Shown: positions 52,320-63,950 of the stretch, piece by piece
Layout: each line of letters begins with the position of its first letter
Numbering within the stretch: the first letter of the stretch is position 1
Source: Brachionus manjavacas
Taxonomy: Eukaryota > Rotifera > Eurotatoria > Ploima > Brachionidae
Assembly (NCBI GenBank): GCA_019054805.1
Contig: JAHQIY010000010.1
Span: forward strand, 1,657,501 to 1,721,500
Direction of reading: 5' to 3'
DNA: 64,000 bases
Program-made: the position numbers and the translations under genes
Notes under the pieces: model-generated
Seen by the model: only the letters and a program-made list of their open reading frames with translations
Databases searched by the model: none
What the model was told of the DNA's origin: nothing

Positions 52320-53400
52320 GCATATTTAGTATTTATATTAATGACATCCCAAAAAGAAACAAAACAAATAATGAATACTCTCTGCTTTTCGCAGATGATC
52401 TAGTTACATTCTTCATTTATAACAAGAAAGGGAACCTAGAAAATAAGATTAATAAATACACCAACGAACTAGAACAATGGCTTATTAAATGGAAAATGAA
52501 GATATCAGTTGAAAAGTCATGTTCAGTAGTCTTTTCTAGGTACAAAAAAGAGGGTGATAATCTAAACTTAAAAATCTATGGAAACAGAATAGTGAGCCAA
52601 AAAGAAATCAAGTTTCTTGGTATTAAATTTGATTCTAAGTTAAACTTTAATACACTAGTAGACGAAATTAAAGAACGCTGCAACAAAAGGCTAAATATTA
52701 TTAAGATATTTTCAAACAAAAAATAGGGTCTCAATCAAAACACACTAGGAAATTTATATAAATCTTTAGTCGGATCGATTTTAGACTATTCTTTTCCTTG
52801 CTTAAATTCATTTTCAGAAAATAATATCAAAAAACTACAAGCAATTCAGAATACAGCAGTAAGATCTATCCTTAAGTTAAAATATGATACTCCCTCCAAC
52901 ATCGTGCAACATGAAGCTTTTAATAAACTAAAATTACTAACAGCCTCGAATCGTCTTTTTGAGTTGAGCGAGAAATATGTTGGGACAGGACTGAGTCATT
53001 CTATTCCATTGGTTGAAAGACTGGTGAAAGAATACAAAGAAGGTTTCGAATCAAGATATATTGAATACCCAACTCCATTGTGTAATTGCTACCTTACTAT
53101 TTCTTCTTTTTTTCCTGAAACTTGAACTATTTAAACATGTGCCACATGAAACAATCTTTTCCAATTTATGTCTTTTCAACTTTAATTTTTTTTAGCTTAT
53201 TTACTCTATTTTGATTCTTTTTTTTTTTTTTTATCTAATTTTCCTGAAACCTGAACTATGTAAACATTTGCCACATGTAACAATCTATGTCTTCTAAACT
53301 TTCATTTTTGTTAGCTTATTTACTTTATTATTTTGATTATTTATTTGATTTTTTAATTTATTCTGAAGGAGCCCTAGCTCGGTACACAAAACAAATAAAT
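52320..53400 (+). pseudogene. Jockey-like LINE, 3' half (class C end)
   Basis: Starts in RT (FSIYINDIPKRNKT, LLFADDLVTFFIY), continues WLIKWKMKISVEKSCSVVFS and EIKFLGIKFDSKLNFNTLVD, a stop at 52724, then GSILDYSFPCLNSFSENNIK and a last frame to YIEYPTPLCNCYLTISSFFP. It supplies the section deleted from the sister at 44900-46985. The 3' region carries an imperfect tandem duplication (TTTCCTGAAAC..GAACTAT, 53115 and 53240) and ends in the GAGC/GCTC hairpin plus AAATAAATAA tail. Confidence 0.75.
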
Positions 53401-54035
53401 AAATTAATAAATATTGGAAATAAAAATCCTCAACATGGAACAGAGTCATTAGAAACAATAACTTTTGAAAAGGATTTTGGCGTGTTTTTCCAAAATGATC
53501 ATAAATAGGGGGTACAATTTTGGGAACTTCTATTCTAACAGACCGAATAAAAATAATGGGTACGATTTGGAAAAACTGTTAATTTTGAGATGCAAATGTT
53601 AAAATCTCTTATTGAATATGAAGTTGGTGTTTGAAATCCGTATTTGAAAAGAGATAAGAAGGAATTAGAAAATGTACAACATAGAACTACAAAGTTAATT
53701 TCAAATTTTAAGAATCTTAAAAATGAAGAAAATTTGAGCAAAATAGATACGAGAAGAAGAAGAGCTGATTTAATTCATTTTTTTAAGATTATAAATGATC
53801 TAGAAAATGTTAAATTGGTAAATGGAATCAGTTATGTTCAAAGAAGCAATTATAATCTAAGGGTCAATGCAAAGATAGTTACAAGAGAGATTATTATTAT
53901 TTGTCATTGGCGTTTAAAATTTATTCTAAATTTTTCATATTTTGTGCCGCACAAGCTCAAATTTTTTTTTCATCAAAAAAAGTGTTCCATAATTGTTTGA
54001 CACAAGCTTTTACCCGTTGCTCCGCTGCCAGAAAA
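53400..54035 (+). pseudogene. CR1/L2-type LINE C-terminus
   Basis: Begins FEKDFGVFFQ (the 'EKDLGV' turn) at about 53465, breaks, then NPYLKRDKKELENVQHRTTK and DTRRRRADLIHFFKIINDLE match the post-RT region. It ends at TTTTACCCGTTGCTCCGCTG, the motif also at 19592-19622. Several stops. Confidence 0.65.
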
Positions 54036-54906
54036 ATGAAAATATTAAATTAATTATGAAATGGTTTAATTATTTGTGTTTGAATTACAAAATGTATCCA
54101 ATGTTGAAACAACATTGAAATAGTGCGATGTTTCAAAAATTTTTTTTAAGTTTCAAATAAAAAAATAATTTTAAGTTAATATTGCGAGCATTTTCATTAT
54201 TTGAAATTAAACTTAATAGTGAAATAGAATGAATTTAATTTTTAATGGAAATTTGAAATCAATACTGAACTTATTCAAATAAGAACGACAACTCTCGTTT
54301 GAGGCTTCGAAATTTTATTTTTCTGACGAAAATTTACATACATACATCTTCTTCTTTAATTTTCACAATTCGTTCCTTTGTTTTTCACTACTTAAAACCA
54401 AGCGTCCATTAATGGGTTGATATTTCAGGCATTGTTTTGAACTTTTTTATTGGGAACAAATTGGATTTCTGTCACGTGACCATTTTTAAACAAATTGTCC
54501 ATAACTCTCAAAAAATCTCTCAATGGCAATCGATCTCTTTGTGTTGCTTTTTCTCCGATATTATAGTTCATTGATTCAATAATATAGTATTTATTATGGT
54601 ATAATCATATAGAATTTTCTTTATCAGAACTCATGTTTTAATAAATCATATAATAAATTGTTAATTATTAAATACGTCTCAAATTTTTACTACTAATAAA
54701 ATAAAATTAAAACCTTTTAGCAAAAAATAAGTTTTTTTCCGATTTGTACTCTTTTCTTTTTCTAATAGTGTTATTAAATGCAGCATTAAATCTCAATAAT
54801 TCATCATCTAATATTACTACGAAATGGTTGATATCGTATTAGGCGCAGGCACTAAAACCGAATTTTGGGGTTTTAATGCCGTTCGTGAAAATAATTTTTT
54901 TAATTA
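54036..54906. other. AT-rich DNA, nothing recognised
   Basis: No convincing coding segment, repeat or inverted end seen. Confidence 0.35.
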
Positions 54907-54914
54907 ATTTAATT

Positions 54915-55261
54915 CAGAGTTGGTCAAAAGTCAAACTTAAAAGTCAGAATCGTTAAAAAGCAAAGTCAAAGTCTGACTTTGACTTGGATCTAAAATAATT
55001 TCAAAGTCAAAGTCTGACTTTGACTTGAGTCTAAAATAATTTTATTAACAATAAAATTCAAGATTAACACCAAATAACTTGGAAAAATTAACAATGATAA
55101 AATGTAATTTGAAAACATTAAAATTCGAGTACTAAACTTTATTTAAAATAAATATTTTTAAATATAAATTTTAATTTTAACTTGATTAGAAAAAAATAAA
55201 ATTTAAAGTCAAAGTCCAGACTTGACTTTGACTTCATGACTTTGACTTTTGACCAACTCTG
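54915..55261 (+). mobile_element. hAT-like MITE, 347 bp, perfect 8-bp target duplication
   Basis: CAGAGTTGGTCAAAAGTCAA and its inverse (TTGACTTTTGACCAACTCTG) are the ends. Flanks 54907-54914 and 55262-55269 are both ATTTAATT. The interior repeats AAAGTCAAAGTCTGACTTTG as self-complementary units. Fragments of the same family lie at 26018-26066 and its mirror. Confidence 0.85.
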
Positions 55262-55269
55262 ATTTAATT

Positions 55270-57640
55270 AATAAATTTTAAGTTTAAAGTTTAATTTTAC
55301 TAGAATTAAATAAATTTTTTTCAAAAATTTTATCTTTTAAATTTAGCTGAGCCTTTAAAATCATATTTTGAACAAAAGCAAAATTTTTTGAAAACTTAAA
55401 ACTCGAGAACCCTTCTGCTTATTGCATAACCTAAATTAATTTAATAGACTTCAACTATCAGTAAATTTTAATTCAATCAATAAATAAATTAAAGTGTCTT
55501 AAATACAAGTATAAATTCATATTTGATTTTTATAATCAAAATTCTTTAACTAATTAAATTTAAATGAAAAAAATCTTGTAACAAAAATGCATAGACTAAA
55601 AAAAGGGCTTCTTTAAAAAAAAGCTTTTAAAACTGATTTCTATTTCGTCATCGGCCAATTTCGGGTTTTTCACAATAATCATTGTTCTTATTTTAAATTA
55701 TTTTGTCACTCAAACTAATTTCCTTAAGCACTCAATTTCCCTTGCTAATTGTCCAATACTTAAATTACAAATTCTCATAAATTTCAACTCAATAATTCAC
55801 TTCTGCTCCTTCAGAATAATATTGTGACCAGAATAAATTAGTCAACTGTTCATACAGCTTGAAATCAAGGAGCATAATTTTTTCTATTTACATTTTATGC
55901 TTAGTGGACCTGCAAGATCCAAAATTAAAGTTTAATTTTCAAAAATCTGCTTTCTTGCTTGTCGAATAAATGATCTATTTTCTTCAATTGGTGACTATTC
56001 AAAAAAACAGTCACAGCCAGATAGGCACTTGAAAAAATTCCATTAAACTTTTAAAATAGAAAAAAAAAACTTTATTTGTTTGTTTAAAATTTTAGGTTAT
56101 TTAAATTCTAAGTGAACTTTTTTCAATTTTTAATTTTAAAAATTTTATTTTCGATTAAGATATTCAAATCAAATTAATAAAAAAGAATTGCTTTCTAATT
56201 ACTCGAGATTTGAATAAAAATGAGTGATTACATTGATTAAATGGATTATTTTGGGCTTTAGTCCACACACAATATTTGTCACGACAAGAAAAAATGAATT
56301 TTTATTTTTATATTAAAAAGGAAAATTAGAGACTTTTTTAATAAATTAATTTTCAAGTCGCGAACAATTAAAATTGTATCAATTTAGAAAATTAAATTCT
56401 ATGGATCAGGCATAACAGCTTTCAGAGAATTTTTTTTTCATGTAACTAATTAAGGAACCTAGAAGACAAAAAAATTTACTCTATCTTTGAAAACAGGTTT
56501 AAATTGTAGCAGGAAAAAATATGGAAGCTTTTTTAGTGTGTATCACTTTTTTGCTCAATTTGTCAAAATAAAAATTTTTAATTTTTTCATTTGAAAACTG
56601 TTTTTTTTGTTTCTAAATTTAAATTAGAATAATTTAAAAAATTCAACAAAGAGTCGTTCAAAATTTCAAGCAGGATTTTGTTCTTAATTATTCAAATTTT
56701 AAAAATGAAATATTTAAATTTAAAAAATTTTATTTTCTCAATCTTTCTTGTTGATTTTAGTAGTTAATTGGAGAATCGTTGCAGAGCAAACATGACAAGA
56801 GTTTACAGCAAAAAACTCGAATTTAGGTCGAACCATGGTTCTAATTAAAATACTTTTAAATTTTTCAATTATTTTTAATTTATTTTCTTTCAATTCTGAG
56901 CAAATATAATTAACTTTTAATTGTTGTGAATTTTTTTTTCTATCTTTTTTTTGCTGTTTGTCAAGCTAAGAATTTTTGTTCAATTTTTCAATTGAACTCT
57001 AGTGATTAATTTAGAAACTTATTTACTTGGCACAGAAAAACACTGTGTCGACAAACAAGTCTAATCAAATTAATTCAATTAGATTAAAAGTGTTTCTAAG
57101 TATTTAAGTAAGAGGAAAAAATTGAAAATTATTTAATTCGAATAAACAAAATATTTTCTAGTTTCGAAATACAAGGAAACAAAAATCAAATTTCATTAAA
57201 GTTTCAAATTTTATTAGAAAGCTTTTTATTTTTTCTAAATTAGCACGAATCAATTTAGACTTGTATTGATTTTTGGACTCTTTCAGACCTAACACAAAAC
57301 TCTCAGAATAAAAAAAAATTGTCTTTAAACACAAATGACTAATGGAATTTAATTACTGATATTTTAATTAATCTATGCACAAACCCTCGCTCATATTGCT
57401 GTCATGTCAATGAGCTCTTCAACTGAAAAGGGGCGGATAGAAGTTACAGCATAAATCTTTTCAACACAATTAAAATCTTTTTAGCACACACTAATTTTAA
57501 TTAAAACTTTGTTCCAATTTAATGACATTGTTTAAAATCGATTTATGGTAATTTTTATTTATATGGTCCTGTCCTTTTTGTACTTTTTAATAATTAAAAT
57601 AAATATTTTAATTAATCAATAGTTAAAATATTAATTTTAA
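55270..57640 (-). CDS. Candidate exons of one or more minus-strand genes
   Basis: Coding-like pieces with fair splice signals: DFNCVEKIYAVTSIRPFSVE then ELIDMTAI and a stop (57489-57400); MVRPKFEFFAVNSCHVCSAT then ILQLTTKI (56850-56755); SLISYMKKKFSESCYA and a stop after TTGTCTTCTAG (56460-56400); SPIEENRSFIRQARKQIFEN and a stop after TTTTTGAATAG (55995-55930). Three ends with stops suggest more than one gene or alternative ends. No family recognised; the rest of the interval is AT-rich. Confidence 0.3.
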
Positions 57641-57648
57641 ATTTTAAC

Positions 57649-58044
57649 CAGAGTTGTTTAAAAATCCCAAATTAAAGTCAAAGTCAATAAAAAAAAAAAG
57701 TTCTAGTCCCGACTTTTTTTTTTTTTAATTTTATTTCTTAAGTCCAAGTCCGGACTTAAAATTTTTTATTTTTTAAAAAAAAACCTGCACTAAAAATATC
57801 ATTTGTCCTTGCTAAGAATTAGGCGAAATTTTCGTAATCTTCCATTCCTGAATAATTACTCTACATAAATGAAAAATAGAAAAATTATTTTATTAATTGG
57901 TAAAACTGGATAAAAAATTGACTTTGGGATCTCGGAACATCGAGTCATCAAGTTTAAGACAATTTATTATTTTAAAATTATTTAAAAATTTTCATCGTCC
58001 GGACTTGGACTTGACTTGAGACTTGTGAATTTTAAACAACACTG
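57649..58044 (+). mobile_element. hAT-like MITE, 396 bp
   Basis: CAGAGTTGTTTAAAAATCCC at the left and the inverse of CAGTGTTGTTTAAAATTCAC at the right. Flanks ATTTTAAC and ATTTAACT are an imperfect target duplication. Internal AAGTCCAAGTCCGGACTT motifs are inverted across the element. Related to 5983-6030 and, more distantly, 33232-33624. Confidence 0.7.
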
Positions 58045-58269
58045 ATTTAACTAATATTTTACATGGATAGACAATGAGATTAAACCTTTAAAAAACCATT
58101 TTCCTTTTTGTACTTTATCAGAATATTATTTTAATCGGCCCTGTTACATTTTATTAAAAAAATTAAACGGGGTTTAGGGATTCGGGTATATTGGAGGTAA
58201 ATAAAATATTAGTTAAAATTTAAAATTTATATTTAAAATATTGATTAATTAAAACATTTTTTTAAATTA

Positions 58270-58625
58270 TTGATGAAAGCAGATTGAAGGCTTTGAGCAT
58301 TCCAAATCTGGTGGAAAGAAAAAAAAGAAGTGATCTAATTCAATTATACAAGTTCATGCATGGAATAGAGTTGGTTGAAAAAAGCAATAATTTTAATGTC
58401 ACAAAAATCCAAGGAAGAGGTCACTGCTTCAAATATTTCTAAGAAATTTCGGGACTCCAACATAGAGATACTTTTTTTTTCAACAGAACCGCTAACATAT
58501 GGAACTCACTGCCAAATCAATTAGTTGAAGCCCCCAATGTTAACAGCTTTAAAGCAGGCATTCCGCTGTCTTAGTATGCCTTGTCAGCACACTCGCTGGC
58601 TAGCTAGCTACAGTCAAAACTACTA
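58270..58625 (+). pseudogene. CR1/L2-type LINE C-terminus with ACT tail
   Basis: LKALSIPNLVERKKRSDLIQ, LYKFMHGIELVE, FFFNRTANIWNSLPNQLVEA and VNSFKAG are the conserved last blocks of the ORF2. It ends GCTAGCTAGCTACAGTC and an ACTACTACTATTACTACC tail. One internal stop. Confidence 0.65.
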
Positions 58626-59448
58626 CTACTATTACTACCATTAAGTACAAAAAGGAACTGAGTCTAATAAATTAAAATTATGATAAAATACAAAAAGTAC
58701 AAAAATTACCAAAAATAACATGACAAATATATTTTAATATAGAAAAAGTAAAAAATAACAGAGAGTATCAAGGCCAAATAAATTTTAATTTTGACAAATC
58801 CAAGTTGGTCATTCTTAAATGAATAAACAAATAAAAAGTTAAAATGTAAAGGACTAAAGAGAACAAAAATAAAGAAACTGAGCATGATTGAGACTGGATC
58901 ACAACACATCTCAAAAATTTATATTACTTTCAAAAAAGATAATATTGAGATTGTAATTCTAATTTAATTTTTTTACAACTTTTTCAAGGCTTTTTTCTGG
59001 CAACACTATGATCAGGGTTACACTCTCTTTTAAATTGTCACGCCAATAAATGGGTGACACAAGCAAGGATAAATAAAAGAATGTTTTATCTCATTTGCCA
59101 GTGAGTAGAATATAATATATATATATTTCTCCTTTGGTACATTTATTTTTATCAAAAATTTAATCAATAAAATTTTCACAATCAACTTTCAATATTTAAA
59201 AGTGACATCTTTTAAATATTATATAGTTACTTTGTTTTCAAGATATTATATTTATGTACAGGAGTTGTTTTTGGGAATGACAATATCATATATCTGGATG
59301 CTTTTTTAATACTTTGTATTTTTGAACTTCCGATTCATCTAAATTAAAAAATTTTTTAAATTTTAAAATTCTAAAAAAGCGAACAAGCCTAAAAAGCTTA
59401 GAAGGCAAATTTGCTTTAAATAAATTTGCACGCATTCAATTCAATTGT
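58626..59448. other. AT-rich DNA, possible coding hint only
   Basis: On the minus strand near 58909-58770 a frame with KNDQLGFVKIKIYLALI follows a possible acceptor, but no matching donor was found. Otherwise nothing. Confidence 0.3.
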
Positions 59449-59684
59449 TCAATTACGTTTCTCGATCCAGCTTGTGCTTTTGTAATCAGCTTGCATCTGT
59501 AAAAAAGATAGCTAATGCGAAAAGCATTTGTGTGGCCCAAGTGGGCCCGAATTGCGCAAAATTAGCCAAGATAAGCACCAAAGAAGCTTTCAATTGAGCT
59601 GCAGCTAACGAAGCGTCAAATTTTCTCATTTTAAAATTTTCTGAGAGTCGGTCATGCCGAGATCTTAGGCCTTCCATTGACAGC
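59449..59684 (-). CDS. Last two exons of an unrecognised gene
   Basis: Exon 59684-59579 after an ATTCAATAG acceptor reads LSMEGLRSRHDRLSENFKMR, then KFDASLAAAQLKASL. An 82-nt intron (GTGCTT...TTTTTTACAG) leads to MQADYKSTSWIEKRN and a stop at 59449. The helical, charged composition looks real. It may belong with the coding-like pieces at 61940-62520 further upstream on the same strand. Confidence 0.45.
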
Positions 59685-59698
59685 CTATTGAATAACAA

Positions 59699-61939
59699 AG
59701 TCTATTTCTCGCTTCATTTAAGACCATAATTATGCGGAACAAGTCTTTATTCCATTTCCTGATAATCTCAAGCTGGTTTAGTGGAAATTTAATCAAGCAT
59801 AATATTGTTCTGAAACAGTAGGCAGATTAGAATTAAAAGAATTTTGAGAATTAGACTTTTTTATTTTTTAATTAAAAAAAAATTTTTTTTTTGGTTATTC
59901 AAATATTTACTTAGCGAGTGAGTCCCAATCGAACTAGAACTTAATGAGCTACAAATTATTAAATTTAAAAGTAATTGTAAAGTGTGTTACGTAGGTTTAA
60001 TTGAATGAAAAACCATAAAAAGCTTAATCGCCGCTTGAGGTCTAGTTCGAATAGAAAAATATTATTCCATTAGAGAAGTTGTTTATTTCGCCAAATTTTT
60101 AAGGTTTTTTTTTAAATTGGAAAAAAAAACACGATTAAAGGTTGCATTTTAGGCTTTTATTACAAAATTTGGTCGAGTCTCTAATATTGCTCGTATTTAA
60201 GTCCAGCGACGTAAATATTTGTCGCCATTTTCCCTCCATTTTTCCATTTTTAGTAAATTTTTGCTACTTTTTTTTATTTTATTTTTTATAAAGAAAAGTC
60301 TCGAATAGAAAATATTGATTCGAGATTGCCGGGGACAGATGCCCGGACTTATTTTCTCAAAGTTTGACTTTTGGCGGTCAAACAAAATTCTGATGAGTAT
60401 TTTGTGAAATTAATTTCAGGGGTCTGCTCTCAAATACCTGACCCAATGTTCCTTTAATAAATTTTTATCGAGCAGTCTTTATTTTATTTTTATTTTCTCT
60501 CAGAAAAAACATTTCTTTGATTTCAATTTTTTTAGTATTAATTAGGACCGGATAGCTGATTAAAAAAATTATATTTCCTGTATTTGATTAACAAGTGTCA
60601 TTTTTAATTTTTAAAAATTAAAAAATTTAGAAAAATTAATTTAAATTTTTCGAAAATAATTAACAAAAAAAATTAGTCCATTTTAGTGATTAGTTTTTGG
60701 CAACAAAAATTTTTTAATTATTTTCTGATACTTAAATAAATATTAATCTATTTAACTAACATACCTTTGTGTAAAACATTATTTTTATTTTTTTTGTTTA
60801 TTAGTGTTAATTTAGGCCAGAAAATGTCGGAACTAAATCTGCCGCATTTTTTTCTCATATAAGTAATTTATTTAAATTGATTTGTACATTTGATTTTTCG
60901 TGATCGAAAATTTTCCATTTTTTTATGAATACAAATTAATCAAAGATAACAAATTAATAAAAAAATCTGACAGAATTTTTTTTTTATTTTGTTGTTTTTC
61001 CAAGGCTTTGAAGTCTGCTAAAACAGTGGGCAGCAAAAAATTTTTTGTATTCTTTTTATTTAAATTTAAACCAAGTCATAGTAAAAAAATATATTCTTAG
61101 TTTTATAGCAAAATATCTTATAATATTGAATATCTGGAATTTTTAAAGAATAAAATAAGTCTAAGAATAAATTTTAAAATTTTATTAGATTCAGATTGTC
61201 TAGTCACTTGTATAAAACAAAAATGTAAAAAACGATTTTATTAAAGATTTTTCAAAATTATTATTTAAAAGAAATAAAATATTTTAGGAAATCAGTCTAT
61301 CAGCTCGAGAATTAGATTTAATCCTATTTTTAAAATTTAATTTTTTTTGTTAAATTTTATAGAAGACCCTTCAAAATAATTCCGAAAAAATATAATTATT
61401 AAGCTAATTTTTTTCTTTTAAAAGGCAATTTAAAAAAAAAATAATATAAAATTTTTTAGTTGAAAAAAAATTTTATTTTTTTAAATTTTTTACAAGACCC
61501 TTCAAAATTATCAAAAAAATAATTTTAAAAAAAAATAGTATAAAATTTATTAGTTGAAAATAAATTTTAAAAATTTTATTTTTTTAATTTTATAAAAAAG
61601 ACCCCTCAAAATTACTCCATAAAAAAGGGAAAAATTTTGTACTCTAGTGAGTTTGATTAGAAAAAATTTTGAAGGCAATTTTTGTATTTTTATTTTTCAA
61701 TTCTAATGCATTAGTGTGGAAATAATTTATGAAATTTTAGAAAAATGTCGAAGCAAAATCTGCCGCTTTTTTATGACACAAAAAAAAGAAGAGATAAGAT
61801 AAGATAAGTAATTTATAAAAAATGTGTTTATTTGGATCAAAGTAAGGTAATTTAGTACTCGAGGGTCACTTGAGAGATTATTAGCAAAAAGCGTGACTAA
61901 TCGAAAGTCAATATTCAAGAGCTTATTTATTTCGCTTAA
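59699..61939. other. AT-rich DNA with a diverged local repeat
   Basis: AAAATGTCGGAACTAAATCT then GCCGCATTTTTTTC at 60823-60858 recurs as AAAATGTCGAAGCAAAATCT then GCCGCTTTTTTATG at 61742-61776. A possible small exon (DFKALEKQQNKKK, minus, near 61020-60980) follows a TGTTTTAG acceptor. Nothing else seen. Confidence 0.35.
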
Positions 61940-62520
61940 TTGAAAAAGTTAATATCTTAGGAAAAAGATAGTTTGTAGCGCGTCTAACCGATGACGCGAT
62001 GATAGATGGGCTTTTATGCTCAATTTAGATTTAAATAGACAGTTTATAGAAAAATATGCTTCGACTAGAATAGCGCCAACTTGAGCTCCAGTCCAATAAA
62101 TGTCATTTGGATTTAAAGTGAAGTATTTAAGAAGTGTTGATAGAATCTTTTTTTTCTATTTGAAATTTAATACTATTGTCATTTAGAGTGGATTCCACAT
62201 GAGATAAAATCTCGAAAATATTTCAATCAACTTGATGGAATTAATTTTCTTAGCAGAAATCGACTTTTTCTTCTGACTACTCAACAAAAGTTTCTAATCT
62301 GGCAAGTATTGCATGTAATCTAAGACCTAACTGGACTCGTTTCTAGTTCAGTGAGCCCCTAATCGATTTTAAGCTTTGTTTTCCTCTCAGTTGAGCAATC
62401 GGTCCGAGCATCTGAAAAGATAATATTTCCGATTGAGCTGCTTTGATAAATTGGTCTAAAGTTTCTATTTAGTTCAAAGAGCCATTCTTTTTAATAAAGC
62501 TACTTTGAATTTTTTATCTA
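61940..62520 (-). pseudogene. Coding-like segments of an unrecognised gene
   Basis: Minus-strand frames: ETLDQFIKAAQSEILSFQML then GPIAQLRGKQSLKSI (62475-62365), LGLRLHAILARLETFVE (62325-62275), and ILSTLLKYFTLNPNDIYWTG then AQVGAILVEAYFSI (62143-62040). A 51-nt GT..AG intron ahead of the last piece keeps phase with EILSH, but other joins have stops. This is either a gene with exons I could not delimit or a decayed one. Confidence 0.35.
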
Positions 62521-63466
62521 TTTTTAAAAAATTTATTAAGCAAATTTTTGGAGAAATTAATGCAAGAATAAATGATAGAATTTGAATATGAATAAAATAT
62601 TTTTTTGTGTTCTTTTTTTTTCAATTAATTCAAATAATAGAATTTTTTTTTTAAATAAAATTATATTCGAATTTTTATTGAGTTTCTGATGCAAATGATA
62701 AGACTAAAAAAATTTTTTTTTTTAATTTTTTTTATTTAAATTTTAAATTGGTTGAATCAAATATAAATTTAGATTTTAAAAAAGAAGTTAAGTGAAAGAA
62801 AATTTTTCCATTTATTAAATTAAAATAATAGACTTTATAGATGATAATGAGCTTTAATGGTCAACAAAATAATAAAAATCGTAATTTCTTAGAGGAATTT
62901 AAATGTTAAAAATAGATCATCTATTATGGTCCGAATGATACTAAACAATTAAATGATAGACATTCTGTTTTATTTATAATGAATTATTAAGGCCTATGTA
63001 GAATTGAATTTTTTTTTAAATAATTAAATTCAAGCTTTGAAGTGTTAAAGGCTTAGATTTTTTTTCAAATTTTTCAAATTTTTTTTAATCAGGCCCATGT
63101 CTTAAAATATTGATTTAAACATCATTTATTCAAATTCATTACAGTTAAAATTTTTATATTAAAAATAAGATGTATGAAATTTTTAGCTATATGAACAAAT
63201 TTTTTAACAATGCATTCTAGCTTAACAATTCAAATTTTGCAAAAAAGTAAATGTTATTGAAAATTGACAGCCTAACACCAGAAGATCCAATTTTAATTTA
63301 ATCTCATATTTTATAATTTTATGTTTTTATTTTAATTACGTTAATAATTAATTCAAACTGCCTAAAATTCATGATTGTCGGAAAAATATCCACAAGTCTT
63401 TAAAATCTCTTTTTATTTAAAAAAAAACAAAGGCTATTATTTTATCTTTTATTCAACAATTCGATT
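62521..63466. other. AT-rich DNA, nothing recognised
   Basis: No coding segment, terminal repeat or hairpin end seen. Confidence 0.35.
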
Positions 63467-63590
63467 AATAATAATAAGAATAATATAAGCTACAGCAGGA
63501 TAACTGCGGAGCAAGGCTAGACATAGCCTCGCTATGGTAGCTGTCTGGTTTTACATACAGTATAATAATAATAAAGTTTATGTAGATAAT
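63467..63590 (-). repeat. Structured retroelement end, class D, copy 3
   Basis: On the minus strand: AGCTACCATA, hairpin GCGAGGCTA/TAGCCTTGC (one mismatch), hairpin GCAG/CTGC, GTAGCT, then ATT-type tail (63467-63486). The upstream part shares ATAAACTTT with copy 1. Stem sequences differ from copies 1 and 2 but still pair. Confidence 0.65.
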
Positions 63591-63860
63591 GTTTTGCGCT
63601 AAAAAAATTAATTAATTTATTAGTAAATTGATTAATAAATTCAAATATTTTAAAATTACTGAATCTAAGGATCAAATTTGTGTAAAAAAATTACAAAATT
63701 TTTGACAAGTCTAAAAAACTTCAAGGCTCTTTATGTTGTTTATTTTTTTAATGCTCTTTAATTATTAATGTAATTAAATCTTTTTAAAAATCTTTACTAC
63801 TTTTTTGATATTATGGGACAAAAAATTCGATTATTTTCGCTATATTTAATTTAACTTTTA

Positions 63861-63950
63861 ATAATAATAATAATAATAATATAAGTTACAACAAGCTAGT
63901 AAGCTAGACTTGTGAAGATGGGAAACAGTATGATCCCATCTATGGTAATG
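63861..63950 (-). repeat. Structured retroelement end, class D, copy 4
   Basis: On the minus strand: ATTACCATA, hairpin GATGGGA/TCCCATC, hairpin CAAG(T)CTAG/CTAGCTTG, GTAAC, then ATT repeats (63861-63883). The outer stem is TTAC/GTAA in place of CTAC/GTAG. It lies 320 bp from copy 3 in the same orientation. Confidence 0.6.
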
